Below are positions 7,510-16,160 of a stretch of 32,948 bases of DNA, one piece after another; the first letter of the stretch is position 1; every line of letters starts with the position of its first letter. Origin of the DNA: Candidatus Rokuibacteriota bacterium. Lineage in GTDB: Bacteria > Methylomirabilota > Methylomirabilia > Rokubacteriales > CSP1-6. Below the pieces are notes generated by a model. That model searched no databases. It was not told where the DNA came from and saw only the letters and a list, made by a program, of their open reading frames with translations. The translations under genes were made by a program, and so were the position numbers. The stretch lies in contig QHSL01000046.1 in the NCBI GenBank assembly GCA_003220435.1, positions 1 through 32,948 on the forward strand, written 5' to 3'.

Positions 7510-8556
7510 CTAAAACGTAAAGACCCCTTTGCCGGTGGTCTGCGTGTCGAAGAGGCGGTACGCCTCCTCCGCCTGCTCGAGCCGGAAGCGATGGGTGAGC
7601 AGACGCCCGAGGTTCACCTTGCGGTCGGCGATGAACCGCGCGCATTCCGCCTGGCCCATGCTCGAGAACGTCCACGACGCGTGGATCGTCAGCTGGCGGC
7701 GGATCATGTCCTGGCTGATGTCGAACGTCGTCGTGTTCCCTTCGCCGACGAATGCAACGCGACCCCAGGTCGTGGCGCTCCGTACCGCGGCCACGCGCGC
7801 CTCCGGATTGCCCGTGCAGTCCATCGCGGTCTCGACGCCCTCGCCGTGGGTGAGCTCGCGGAGCGCCGTGACCGGATCCGTCTCCTTCGCGTTGACGACC
7901 GCCTCGGCGCCGAACTCGCGCGCGAGCGCGAGCCGCTCGGGGGCGACGTCGATCGCGATGACGCGGGCGCCCATCGCGCGCCCGAGCAGGGTCGCGCTGA
8001 GCCCGACCGGACCCTGGCCGAAGACCGCGAGGGTGTCGCGGCCGGAGACGTCTAGTCGCTTGAGCGCACCGTACGCGGTGCCGGTCCCGCACGAGATCGC
8101 CGCGCCCTCCTCGAAGCTGAGCGACTCGGGCAGCGGGACGAGCGTGTACGCGGGCACGGTCATGAACGGCGCGTGGCCGCCGTGGCCCGTCATGCCGTAG
8201 ACGACGATGCCCTGGCGGCAGAGCTGCGCCCACCCGATGCGGCAGTGCTTGCAGCGGCCGCAGCCTTTGTAGTGGTGGACCATCACGCGCTGGCCCGTCG
8301 GCGCGTCCGCTTCGGCGACACCCGGTCCGCGCCCGGCGACGACCCCGCACGGCTCGTGGCCGGCGACGACCGGTCCACCCGTGCCGCCCAGGCCGAGCGC
8401 CGCCGCGGCGTTACCGACGGCGCGGTACGGATGCAGATCGCTCCCGCACATCCCCGAAGCCTTCATGGCGACGACGACCTCGCCGGGACCCGGCGTCGGG
8501 TCAGGGAACTCGCGAAGCTCGAGCTTTCGGCCTCCGAGAAAAACTACGCCGCGCAT
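7510..8556 (-). CDS. Zinc-dependent medium-chain alcohol dehydrogenase
   Basis: This is a complete 348-residue MDR enzyme. Catalytic zinc ligands are C37 (MCGSDLH) and H67-E68 (AGHEPCG). Structural zinc ligands are C99, C102, C105 and C113 in GCGRCKHCRIGWAQLC. The Rossmann motif is AVFGQGPVGLSATLLGRAMG, followed by VIAIDVAPERL, whose aspartate suggests NAD+ preference. The substrate is undefined (an alcohol, polyol or threonine-type dehydrogenase). The start is supported by AAGGAGG about 8 bases upstream of the ATG at 8556. It is divergent from the MBL-fold hydrolase gene. Confidence 0.92.
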   Translation of the reverse strand: MRGVVFLGGRKLELREFPDPTPGPGEVVVAMKASGMCGSDLHPYRAVGNAAAALGLGGTGGPVVAGHEPCGVVAGRGPGVAEADAPTGQRVMVHHYKGCGRCKHCRIGWAQLCRQGIVVYGMTGHGGHAPFMTVPAYTLVPLPESLSFEEGAAISCGTGTAYGALKRLDVSGRDTLAVFGQGPVGLSATLLGRAMGARVIAIDVAPERLALAREFGAEAVVNAKETDPVTALRELTHGEGVETAMDCTGNPEARVAAVRSATTWGRVAFVGEGNTTTFDISQDMIRRQLTIHASWTFSSMGQAECARFIADRKVNLGRLLTHRFRLEQAEEAYRLFDTQTTGKGVFTF

Positions 8557-8607
8557 AGGCCCTCCTTTGCCGCTACCCTAGCACGACAGTTCATCGAGGA
8601 GGTTTCC

Positions 8608-9471
8608 ATGCAAACGATCAAGCTCGGCGACGTGACGATCTCGCGGGTGATCGAGATCGACCGCTCGTCGTTCCCGACCGCGTCCATGCTGCCCGACTCG
8701 AGCGCCGACCGGATCGCCGCGCATCACCACTGGCTCAAGCCGCACTTCTTCGACGAGCGCACCGGCGATCTCGCGTCGCGCATCCAGAGCTACGTGGTGC
8801 GGACACCGCGGCACACGATCGTGATCGACACCGGCGTCGGTAACGACAAGAACCGCCACGGCGCGCCCGCCTGGCACATGCGCAAGAGCGCCTATCTCGA
8901 CGACCTCGCCGCCCTCGGCGTCACGCCCGAGCGAATCGACTTCGTCCTGTGCACGCACCTGCACGTGGATCACGTCGGCTGGAACACGCGCTGGGACGGC
9001 GCGCGGTGGGTCCCCACGTTTCCGAATGCCAAGTACGTCATCGCCGGCGCCGAGTGGGAGTTCTGGAAGTACGAGAGCGACGCGGGCAAAGAGGAATCAG
9101 GTTGTATCGCCGACAGCGTCGTGCCGGTGGTCGAGGCGGGTCAGGCCGTGCTCGTCGACAGCGACTACGCGGTCGACCAGTACCTTCGCTTCGAGCCGTG
9201 GGTGGGCCACACGCCGGGGCACGTCTGCGTTCGCCTCACGACGTCCGCCGGGAGCGCCGTGTTCTCAGGCGACCTGATGCACCGCACGGTGCAGGTCGCC
9301 GAGCCCCAGTGGTCGAGCCGCTTCTGTTACGACGCGGCGCAGGCGCGCGCCACGCGCCGCGCGTTCGTCGAGCGCCACGCCGATTCGGGCACCATGATCC
9401 TGGCCGGCCACTTCCCGCATCCGGGCTACATCGTTCGCGAGGGCAGCGGTCACCGCTTCACCCGGTCGTAG
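8608..9471 (+). CDS. Metallo-beta-lactamase-fold hydrolase
   Basis: In this 287-residue protein the zinc-binding motif is THLHVDHVGWNT (H117, H119, D121, H122). It is followed by a second-site histidine in VGHTPGHVCVRL, the bridging aspartate in AVFSGDLMHRTVQ and a final histidine in LAGHFPHPG. This is the architecture of MBL-fold lactonases, esterases and phosphodiesterases. The W-N-T after the motif is common in the broad quorum-lactonase-like clade, but the substrate is not determinable. AGGAGG immediately upstream fixes the ATG at 8608. The open frame to the left is antisense to the dehydrogenase gene. Confidence 0.9.
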   Translation: MQTIKLGDVTISRVIEIDRSSFPTASMLPDSSADRIAAHHHWLKPHFFDERTGDLASRIQSYVVRTPRHTIVIDTGVGNDKNRHGAPAWHMRKSAYLDDLAALGVTPERIDFVLCTHLHVDHVGWNTRWDGARWVPTFPNAKYVIAGAEWEFWKYESDAGKEESGCIADSVVPVVEAGQAVLVDSDYAVDQYLRFEPWVGHTPGHVCVRLTTSAGSAVFSGDLMHRTVQVAEPQWSSRFCYDAAQARATRRAFVERHADSGTMILAGHFPHPGYIVREGSGHRFTRS

Positions 9472-9510
9472 GTCCCGGCCAAGTCGGGGTTCCAGCGATG
9501 CGGCTCCACC

Positions 9511-10944
9511 TCAGGACGCGAGCGCGGGCGTGCGACCGACCCAGGGGCGCGCCGCTTCGAGCTGCGCGGCGAGGCGGAACAGCGTGGCCTCGTCGCCGTA
9601 GCGGGCGACGAGCTGGACGGCCACCGGCAGCCCGTCCGCCGTGTGGCCGAGCGGCAGCATCATCGCGGGCTGACCCGTGATGTTGAACCACACCGTGAAC
9701 GGCGAGAAGGCGAACACTCGCCGCCAGTACTCGTCGACGTCGTCCATCATCATGTCCAGCCAGCCGAGCTTCGGCGGCACCATCGCGAGGCCCGGCGTCA
9801 GGAGCACATCCCAGTCGGCGTGGAACGCGGCCATCTGACGGCCGAGCCGGTGCGCGGCCTGGGTCGCGCCCACGTACGCGGCGCCGCTCACTTTCTCACC
9901 CAGCGTGGCCGTCGCCCACGTGACCTTCTCGACTTCGTCCGCGCGGGCCGCGCGGCCCTTCGTCGGATGGCTCGCGAGGTTCACGACGGTATTCGCCGAC
10001 GCGAGGGTAAGGAACGTCGGGACCACTGCCGCGTGATCGATCGCCGGGTCGGCCTCCTCGACCCGATGGCCGAGCTCGGCGCACAGCCGCGCGGTCTCGC
10101 CGAGCACGCGCAGGCTCTCGGCCTCGATCTTGGCGCCGTTGGGTGCCTGGCTGGTCCAGGCGATCCGCAGTGCTCCGGGACCGGCGCCGACTTCCTCCCG
10201 GAACGGCCGTGCCGGCGGTCCCGCCGCGTAAGGGTCGCCGGCGCCCGGACCGCACGTCGCGTCGAGGAGCGCGGCCGAGTCGCGCACCGAGAGCGTCACC
10301 GCGTGCTCGGCCGAGAGCCCACCGAGCCCCTCGCCGAGATACGGCGCCATCGTGTTGCGCCCGCGCGTGGGCTTGAGACCGACGAGACCACAGCACGCCG
10401 CCGGCGCGCGGATCGAGCCGAAACCGTCGGTCGCGTGGGCCATCGGAAGCATCCGCGCGCTCACCGCGGCGGCTGCGCCGCCGCTCGACCCGCCCGAGAT
10501 GCGCGTCGGGTCCCAGGGATTCCGCGTGGGGCCGTGGAGCTGTGGCTCGCAGGTGAGGGAGAGCCCGAGCTCGCACGTGTTGGTGCGGCCGAAGATCACG
10601 AGGCCCGCGCGCTTGAGCCGGCGCACGTGCTCGCTGTCGGCGATGGGCGCGGGGGCGTCGGCGAAGAACCGTGAGCTCCGCGTCATCCGAATGCCGGCGA
10701 TCGACGCGGTCAGATCCTTCATCAGAAACGGCACGCCCGTGAACGGGCCCTCGGGCAGGCCGTCGCCGATCGCCCGGCGCCCGTAGTCAAAGAGCTCCAT
10801 CGTCACGGCGTTGACTGCGCCGTTACGCGCCTGGACGCGCGCGATCGCCGCGTCGAGCAGCTCGCCCGGCGAGACCTGGCGCCGGCGTACCAGCTCGGCG
10901 AGGCCGAGCGCGTCGTATCGCTCGTAGTCGGCGAATCCGCTCAT
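9511..10944 (-). CDS. Amidase-signature family amidohydrolase
   Basis: In this 477-residue protein the Ser-cisSer-Lys triad is complete: K76 in PFLMKDLTA, S153 in the GGSSGG motif and S177 in ATDGFGSIRAPAA, with the usual 24-residue spacing between the serines. The normally glycine position in DGGGS is phenylalanine here. The family hydrolyses amides, including aryl amides, nylon oligomers and Glu-tRNA(Gln) intermediates. A lone gene without gatC or gatB neighbours argues for a catabolic amidase. The start at 10944 has GGAGG upstream. The frame stays open far beyond it, but that part is antisense to the NRAMP gene. Confidence 0.92.
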   Translation of the reverse strand: MSGFADYERYDALGLAELVRRRQVSPGELLDAAIARVQARNGAVNAVTMELFDYGRRAIGDGLPEGPFTGVPFLMKDLTASIAGIRMTRSSRFFADAPAPIADSEHVRRLKRAGLVIFGRTNTCELGLSLTCEPQLHGPTRNPWDPTRISGGSSGGAAAAVSARMLPMAHATDGFGSIRAPAACCGLVGLKPTRGRNTMAPYLGEGLGGLSAEHAVTLSVRDSAALLDATCGPGAGDPYAAGPPARPFREEVGAGPGALRIAWTSQAPNGAKIEAESLRVLGETARLCAELGHRVEEADPAIDHAAVVPTFLTLASANTVVNLASHPTKGRAARADEVEKVTWATATLGEKVSGAAYVGATQAAHRLGRQMAAFHADWDVLLTPGLAMVPPKLGWLDMMMDDVDEYWRRVFAFSPFTVWFNITGQPAMMLPLGHTADGLPVAVQLVARYGDEATLFRLAAQLEAARPWVGRTPALAS

Positions 10945-11005
10945 GCGTGTTGCCTCCGTCGCATTGCCGGTCATGGTAGCCGAAACCGGCGCTCGTCGTG
11001 CGGGG

Positions 11006-11011
11006 CATAAT
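11006..11011 (+). promoter_or_regulatory. Candidate -10 element (CATAAT) for the NRAMP gene
   Basis: CATAAT ends 11 bases before the ATG at 11023, in the 78-base divergent spacer between amidase and NRAMP genes. No clear -35 is seen. A start of transcription about 7 bases downstream would leave almost no leader. Confidence 0.35.
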
Positions 11012-11022
11012 GGGACGTCCTC

Positions 11023-12309
11023 ATGGTCGACACCCGCGAGCCCGAGCGCCACACCCACAATCCAGTCGCCCGCTACTTCAAGCTCCTCGGGCCCGGCCTC
11101 GTCACCGGCGCGTCGGACGACGACCCCAGCGGGATCACGACCTATTCCGTCGCCGGCGCCTCGCTCGGCTACGGGATGCTGTGGACGGCGCTGGCGACCC
11201 TTCCGCTGATGGCGGCCGTGCAGCTCATCTGTGCGCGCATCGGTCTCGTCTCCGGGCGCGGCCTCGCCGGCGCGGTGCGGCATCATTATCCGCGCCCGTT
11301 CCTCTACGTCGCGTGCGTGCTGCTCCTGGCCGCCAACGTCTTCAATATCGCCGCCGACCTCGCGGGCATGGCCGACGCGACGGCTCTGCTCACCGGCGTG
11401 CCGCCGCTGGTCGGCGTCCCCGTCTTCGGTCTCGCGATATTTCTGGTGACGGTCTACACGAGCTACGCGCGCTTCGCCCGGTATCTCAAGTGGCTCACCG
11501 GGGTACTGTTCGCCTACGTCGTCGCGGCACTGCTCGCGAAGCCGGCGTGGCGCGAGGTCCTCGTCGCCACGTTCGTGCCGAGCCTGCGCTGGGACGCGCC
11601 CTATGTCGCGACGCTCGTCGGCGTCCTCGGCACGACGATCTCGCCCTACCTCTTCTTCTGGCAGGCGTCTCAGGAGGTGGAGGAGGAAAAGTCCCGCGGC
11701 CGCCGGACCGTGGCCGAGCGGCAGGGCGCGACGCCGCACGAGCTGCGCGACGCGCGGCTCGACGTCGTGACGGGCATGTGCTTCTCGAACCTCGTGATGT
11801 ACTTCATCATCCTCGCGACCGGCGCCACGCTCTACGGCGCCGGACGGCGCGAGATCCAGAGCGCCCGCGAGGCCGCCGAAGCGCTCCGGCCGCTGGCCGG
11901 CGACGCCGCGTATCTCCTGTTCGCGCTGGGCCTGGTCGGCACCGGGCTCCTGGCGATTCCGGTGCTGGCCGGGTCGGCGTCCTTCGCCGTCGCCGAGGTG
12001 TTCGGGTGGCGCTCGGGCCTCGATCTCTCGCCCCGCCACGGTCGGCGCTTCTACCTGGTCTTCGCGGGCGCCGTCGCCGCGGGGATGCTGCTCGATCTGT
12101 CCGGCACGAACCCGATCCGCATGCTGTTCTACTGCGCCGTGCTGAACGGGCTCCTGGCGCCACCCCTCCTCCTGCTCGTCATGCTCGTCAGCAACAATCG
12201 CGCGATCATGGGCGAGCACTCGAACGGGACCTGGCTCAACGTGCTGGGCTGGTCGGCGACGGCTCTCATGTCGCTGGCGGCGGCCGCCTTCTTCGCGACC
12301 GCGCTGTGA
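11023..12309 (+). CDS. NRAMP-family divalent metal transporter homologue with altered metal site
   Basis: This is a 428-residue membrane protein with about 11 hydrophobic helices and the NRAMP core. The first unwound helix reads GPGLVTGASDDDPSGITTYS, so the family's DPGN is DPSG (residues 34-37) and the metal-coordinating Asn is gone. The helix-6 MPH motif is replaced by SPY (207-209, in TTISPYLFFWQ), so the Met that favours Mn2+/Fe2+ is lost. These are departures from typical MntH. The substrate may be different, for example Mg2+ or another ion as in NRAMP-related transporters, but this is inference. A long E-rich loop (EVEEEKSRGRR) follows helix 6. The DUF420 gene follows after 13 bases. 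Confidence 0.88.
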   Translation: MVDTREPERHTHNPVARYFKLLGPGLVTGASDDDPSGITTYSVAGASLGYGMLWTALATLPLMAAVQLICARIGLVSGRGLAGAVRHHYPRPFLYVACVLLLAANVFNIAADLAGMADATALLTGVPPLVGVPVFGLAIFLVTVYTSYARFARYLKWLTGVLFAYVVAALLAKPAWREVLVATFVPSLRWDAPYVATLVGVLGTTISPYLFFWQASQEVEEEKSRGRRTVAERQGATPHELRDARLDVVTGMCFSNLVMYFIILATGATLYGAGRREIQSAREAAEALRPLAGDAAYLLFALGLVGTGLLAIPVLAGSASFAVAEVFGWRSGLDLSPRHGRRFYLVFAGAVAAGMLLDLSGTNPIRMLFYCAVLNGLLAPPLLLLVMLVSNNRAIMGEHSNGTWLNVLGWSATALMSLAAAAFFATAL

Positions 12310-12322
12310 GAGCGCCGGCGCC

Positions 12323-12841
12323 GTGAGAGATCGATTCGCGCTCGTCGTGATCGGCGGAATGTCCCTCGCGGTCGTGGGACTGGTCGCCTACCTGCTCCTG
12401 GGCCACCGGCCGCCGAGCGCCGGTCCGGCGTGGATCGCCGCGCTGCCGCTGCTGAACGCGTGCCTCAACGCGACCAGCGCCGCGCTCCTGACCGGCGGCT
12501 GGCTCTTCATCCGCCGACGGCGCGTTACCGCGCACAAGACGTGCATGGTCTCCGCGCTCGTGGTGTCGACGCTATTCCTCGTCTCCTACGTGACCTACCA
12601 CTCGCTGGCGGGCTCGCGTCCCTTCGGCGGGCGGGGCTGGATTCGGCTCGTCTACTTCCCGTTGCTGATCTCGCACATCGGGCTGGCGGCGGCGATCGTC
12701 CCGCTGGCCCTTACGACCGTCTACCACGCGCTCCGCGAGAGCTTCGCGCGTCACGTGAGGATCGCGCGCTGGACGCTCCCGCTCTGGCTCTACGTGTCGG
12801 TGACTGGCGTGATCGTCTACTGGATGCTGTACCGGCTATAG
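12323..12841 (+). CDS. DUF420 membrane protein (CtaM/YozB-like)
   Basis: This is a 172-residue polytopic protein of DUF420 type, with four or five transmembrane helices and histidines at helix ends: H71 (TAHKTCM), H93 (TYHSLAG), H118 (LISHIGLA) and H135 (TVYHALR). The ending WTLPLWLYVSVTGVIVYWML is typical. Relatives include CtaM, needed for haem-copper oxidase maturation, so haem or copper handling is plausible but not shown. It starts with GTG at 12323, 13 bases after the NRAMP gene, so co-transcription is likely. Its stop codon shares the CTATAG palindrome with the stop of the phzF remnant on the other strand. Confidence 0.85.
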   Translation: MRDRFALVVIGGMSLAVVGLVAYLLLGHRPPSAGPAWIAALPLLNACLNATSAALLTGGWLFIRRRRVTAHKTCMVSALVVSTLFLVSYVTYHSLAGSRPFGGRGWIRLVYFPLLISHIGLAAAIVPLALTTVYHALRESFARHVRIARWTLPLWLYVSVTGVIVYWMLYRL

Positions 12842-13208
12842 CAGCGCGCCGCGAAGGACCGTGACGGCCTTGCCGCCGAGCTTCACACGATCGCCCACGA
12901 CGCTGACCCGCATCACGCCGCCGCGCGCCGAGGCCTGATAGGCGTTGAACGTGCTCTTGCCGAGGCGGACCTGCCAGTAGGGGCCGAGCGCGCAATGCGC
13001 GGAGCCCGTCACCGGGTCCTCCGCGACGCCGGCGGTCGAAGCCGTCGGCCTGCCGCACCAGGAACGCCGTCTCCGACAGATTCATCTCGCGCGCGACGTT
13101 CTGCATCCACCGCTCGTCCTGCGGGGACGGCAGCAAACACACCGCCGCCGGGTTGCCCGCGGACGGCAGGTCGGTGAACGCGTCGACGTGCGTGATCTGG
13201 AGGGCCAC
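12836..13208 (-). pseudogene. phzF-like gene with large internal deletion
   Basis: Starting from GTG at 13208, the first 58 residues are a good PhzF N-terminus: QITHVDAFTDLPSAGNPAAV and MNLSETAFLVRQADGFD, including the catalytic-type Glu of NLSET. At about 13033 the frame breaks. In another frame the remaining 65 residues are a good PhzF C-terminus (AGVAEDPVTGSAHCALGPYW through VKLGGKAVTVLRGALL, stop 12836-12838). The middle, about 140-160 residues of a normal 260-300 residue protein and including the CGHAT segment, is missing. The product would be non-functional. PhzF-family proteins are isomerases of phenazine or related small-molecule pathways. Confidence 0.85.
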
Positions 13209-13235
13209 GGCCCGAAAGTGTAACAACAAAAGTGC

Positions 13236-13241
13236 TAGAGT
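13236..13241 (+). promoter_or_regulatory. Candidate -10 element (TAGAGT) for the FIST gene
   Basis: TAGAGT ends 6 bases before the ATG at 13248, so transcription would begin at or next to the start codon and the mRNA would be leaderless. No Shine-Dalgarno sequence is present. No -35 is recognisable. Confidence 0.4.
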
Positions 13242-13247
13242 CCACCC

Positions 13248-14411
13248 ATGGTGGCCGCCGGATCAGGGCTCGCCGTCGGCGGAACGGCCGACAACGCCGC
13301 GCTCGAGGCGTCGCTCCAGGCGCTCGCGAACAGCGGAGCCGATCGCGCCGACCTGGCGCTCGTCTTCGTCACCGGTGACGCGTACGGCCACGCGCACGCC
13401 CTCCTGCACGCGGTCCGGCGCGTCACCGGCGCGCCGGTCGTCCTCGGCTGTGACGGCGTCGGCGTCCTGACCGAGAAGCGAGAGGTCGAGGGCGAGCCGG
13501 CCGTCGCCGTCCTCGTAGTGCGGTCCGAGCGCCTGGTCGCCACGCCCTTCCTGCTGGAGGGGCAGGGCGAGCGCGCCGATCTCGGGACGGAGCTGGCGGA
13601 GCGGATCGGCGCCACCGTCGCCGAGGGCGGATGCGTCCTCGTGTTCCCGGACGCGATCGGATGCAACCCGCCGGCGCTGCTGACCCAGCTCCACGATGCC
13701 CTCGGCTTCGTGCCCGTCCTCGGGGCGGTCGCCGCCGGCGAGCCGATGTTCGAGCTCCACAACACCGAGGTCGCGCAGGGCGCCCTGGCCGGGGTGGCGC
13801 TGGCGGGCCTGGCGCCGATCATCGGCGTCACGCAAGGCTGCACCCCGATCGGCGAGCCCTACGTCATCACGCGCGCCGAGGCGAACGTGATCGAGCGCAT
13901 CGCGAATCGATCCGCGCTGGAGATGCTCGCGGAGGCCGTCCACTCGTTCCCCGACGGCGAGGCGCGCATCCAGCGCGCGGGCGTCTTCGCCGGCCTCGCG
14001 ATGGATCCCGCCAAGTCTCCGCTCGAGCGCGGTGACTTTCTCGTGCGCAACCTCGTCGGCGCCGACCAGCGGCGCGGCGCCCTCGCGGTCGCCGAGCGCG
14101 TGCGGGTCGGGCAGACCGTTCAGTTCCAGATCCGCGACGCGGCGGCGTCGCGCGAAGACCTCGTCGCGATGCTCGCGGAGGTGGCGGCGCGCCTGGGCGA
14201 CCGGCGGCCGGCCTTCGGCTGCTACTTCGACTGCGCGGGACGCGGGCGCGGGCTCTTCGGCGTGCCCGACCACGACATCGCGCTGATCCGCGAGCGTCTC
14301 GGGGAGTTCCCCTTGATTGGATTCTTTGGGAACGGCGAGTTCGCGCCGCTCGGCCGCCGGAACTTTTTCCACAACTACACGGGCGCGCTCGTCATCTTTC
14401 CGCAGACCTGA
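13248..14411 (+). CDS. FIST-domain small-ligand sensor protein
   Basis: The 387-residue protein has the FIST_N then FIST_C layout. The N half covers about residues 30-215 (LALVFVTGDAYGHAHALLHA, then VVLGCDGVGVLTE). The C half covers about 220-370, with VFAGLAMDP, GDFLVRNLVG, GCYFDCAGRGRGLFG and a closing IGFFGNGEFAPLGRRNFFH. FIST domains are thought to sense small ligands such as amino acids in signal transduction. No output domain is fused, so it may work with a partner. The methyltransferase gene begins 4 bases after the stop. Confidence 0.9.
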   Translation: MVAAGSGLAVGGTADNAALEASLQALANSGADRADLALVFVTGDAYGHAHALLHAVRRVTGAPVVLGCDGVGVLTEKREVEGEPAVAVLVVRSERLVATPFLLEGQGERADLGTELAERIGATVAEGGCVLVFPDAIGCNPPALLTQLHDALGFVPVLGAVAAGEPMFELHNTEVAQGALAGVALAGLAPIIGVTQGCTPIGEPYVITRAEANVIERIANRSALEMLAEAVHSFPDGEARIQRAGVFAGLAMDPAKSPLERGDFLVRNLVGADQRRGALAVAERVRVGQTVQFQIRDAAASREDLVAMLAEVAARLGDRRPAFGCYFDCAGRGRGLFGVPDHDIALIRERLGEFPLIGFFGNGEFAPLGRRNFFHNYTGALVIFPQT

Positions 14412-14415
14412 GGCG

Positions 14416-15003
14416 GTGCGCGGCCTCGAGCAGATCCCATGGCTCTACGACGCGCTCTGCGCTCTCCTGGAGCGCACCGGGCTCGGCCCCTGGCGGCGGT
14501 TGCTCGCCGCCGGCGCGCGCGGGCGCACGCTCGACCTCGGATGTGGCACCGGGCGCGGCCTGCCGCTCTACGGTCCCGCCGTGCGCACGATCGGGCTCGA
14601 CCCCGCCTTCGGCTCGCTCGTTCGCGCCCGGCGCCGCGCGCCGCGAGTGCCGCTGGTGTGCGCCAGCGCGGAGGCGCTCCCGTTCCGCGCCGGTGTCTTC
14701 GACACCGTGGTGTCGAGCCTCGTCTTTTGCAGCGTGCCCGACCCCGCGCGCGGGCTGGCCGAGGTCGAGCGCGTGCTCCATCCTGATGGATGGCTGCGCA
14801 TGCTCGAGCACGTCCGATCCAATCGACGGTGGAAGGCCGCGTTTCAGGATCGGGTGCAGCCGCTGTGGACGCGCGTGAGCGGAGGCTGCCGCCCGAATCG
14901 CGAGACGGAGCGAGCCGTGGAGCTGGCCGGCTTCGTGATCGAGAGCCACGACCGCCGCGCCCAGGCCGATCTACGGCTCTTCTCGGCGCGGCCCCTCCGC
15001 TAG
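14416..15003 (+). CDS. Class I SAM-dependent methyltransferase
   Basis: This 195-residue methyltransf_11-type protein has motif I TLDLGCGTGRGLP, the acidic end of strand 2 in TIGLDPAFGSLVRAR, motif II region SAEALPFRAGVFDTVVSSL and motif III around LHPDGWLRMLEHVRS. The last motif resembles small phospholipid/UbiE-like methyltransferases. The substrate is unknown. The GTG at 14416 is chosen because it lies 4 bases after the FIST stop, with GAGG overlapping that stop. The longer open frame upstream overlaps the FIST gene out of frame. Confidence 0.85.
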   Translation: MRGLEQIPWLYDALCALLERTGLGPWRRLLAAGARGRTLDLGCGTGRGLPLYGPAVRTIGLDPAFGSLVRARRRAPRVPLVCASAEALPFRAGVFDTVVSSLVFCSVPDPARGLAEVERVLHPDGWLRMLEHVRSNRRWKAAFQDRVQPLWTRVSGGCRPNRETERAVELAGFVIESHDRRAQADLRLFSARPLR

Positions 15004-15017
15004 CGTCGCCGAGCGCT

Positions 15018-16103
15018 TCACCCTCGGACCAGCGTGCGGTAGACGTCCGCGGTCCGCGTCATCGTGGCGTCGATCGTGTACCGCTCGCGGACCATGGCCT
15101 GACCGGCGCGCGCCATCGCCCGCGCACGCGCGGGATCGCGGAGCAAGGCCAGGATCGCGTCGGCGAGCGCCTCCGGGTCCGACGGCGGCACCAGGCGGCC
15201 GTTCTCGCCGTCGCGGATCAGCTCGGGGCTTCCTCCGACCGTGGAGGCGACGACGGGCGTGCCGACGGCGAGGGCCTGGGGAATGACCTGAGGGATCGCC
15301 TCCGATCGAATCGAGGGGAGCGCCAGCACGTCGAGCGCCGCCATCACCTCCGGGACGTCACGGCGGAACCCGGTGAGGCGAACGCGCGCCCCGAGCCCCA
15401 TCTGCTGCACGCGACCACTCACCTCGTCGAACCCGACGCCCGCGCCCACGATGAGGAAGCGGGTGTCCGGCGCCGCCGCGAGCACCGCGCGGGCCGCCTC
15501 CAGGAAGACGTTGTGCCCCTTCGAGCCGCGCACGTTGGCGACGAGCCCGACCACGGGCGCGGCCGCCGGCAGGCCGAGCTCGTCGCGGACGCGCTTGCCG
15601 GACACCTCACCGTGGAACCGCTTGGTGTCGACGCCCGCGGGAATCGCCACCACGCGCTCCGGCGCCACGCCCGACGCGATCACGAGCGTGCGCACGCCCT
15701 CGCCGCTGGTGATGATGCGATCGGCGAGTCGGTAGACGAGGGCACGCCGGCGACGGATCGGAATCGACACGTGCCGGCTCCTCACGACGGGGCGACCGAA
15801 CGATCGCGCGGCGATGGCGCCCAGCCAGCTGTCGACCGAGCTATGGGTGTGGACCAAGCTCACGTCGCGCTCGCGGAGGAGACGCCGCAGGCTGAGCAGG
15901 GCGCCGAGGTCGGCCGCGCCCCGCATGCGGATCGCGACCACCGGGATCGCGGCGGTCCGTGCCTCGGCGAGGAGTGGGCTGTCGGGCTGACAGGCGATCA
16001 GCGCCCGCCAGCCATGGTCGAGGAGCCAGCGCGTCTCTGCAAGCGTCCGGATCTCCTGGCCGCCGTGCCCATAGGAGGACTCGGTGTGCAGGACGGTGTG
16101 CAA
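15018..16103 (-). CDS. Glycosyltransferase family 4
   Basis: The 361-residue protein has the GT-B fold pattern. The N domain has GGQEIRTLAETRWLLDHGW and LVHTHSSVDSWLGAIAARS. The C domain has VVGLVANVRGSKGHNVFLEA, RVRLTGFRRDVPEVMAALD and the donor-binding region LPSIRSEAIPQVIPQALAVG, followed by TVGGSPELIRDGENG. The usual E-x7-E is present in form (SEAIPQVIPQA has Q at the second position). It probably adds a sugar to a lipid or cell-surface glycan. It starts with TTG at 16103; no better upstream start exists in frame. It lies downstream of the RRM gene on the same strand. Confidence 0.87.
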   Translation of the reverse strand: MHTVLHTESSYGHGGQEIRTLAETRWLLDHGWRALIACQPDSPLLAEARTAAIPVVAIRMRGAADLGALLSLRRLLRERDVSLVHTHSSVDSWLGAIAARSFGRPVVRSRHVSIPIRRRRALVYRLADRIITSGEGVRTLVIASGVAPERVVAIPAGVDTKRFHGEVSGKRVRDELGLPAAAPVVGLVANVRGSKGHNVFLEAARAVLAAAPDTRFLIVGAGVGFDEVSGRVQQMGLGARVRLTGFRRDVPEVMAALDVLALPSIRSEAIPQVIPQALAVGTPVVASTVGGSPELIRDGENGRLVPPSDPEALADAILALLRDPARARAMARAGQAMVRERYTIDATMTRTADVYRTLVRG

Positions 16104-16160
16104 AGCTACGCCTACCGCCCCGGGCGCTTGGTCAGGATCGGGAGATGTGAGCTTGGGGGG

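Noticed and set aside
9511-12219. A 902-codon open frame on the minus strand covering amidase plus upstream
   Set aside because: Only 9511-10944 encodes amidase. The rest is antisense to the NRAMP gene and has low-complexity Arg/Asp/Glu composition typical of shadow frames in GC-rich DNA.
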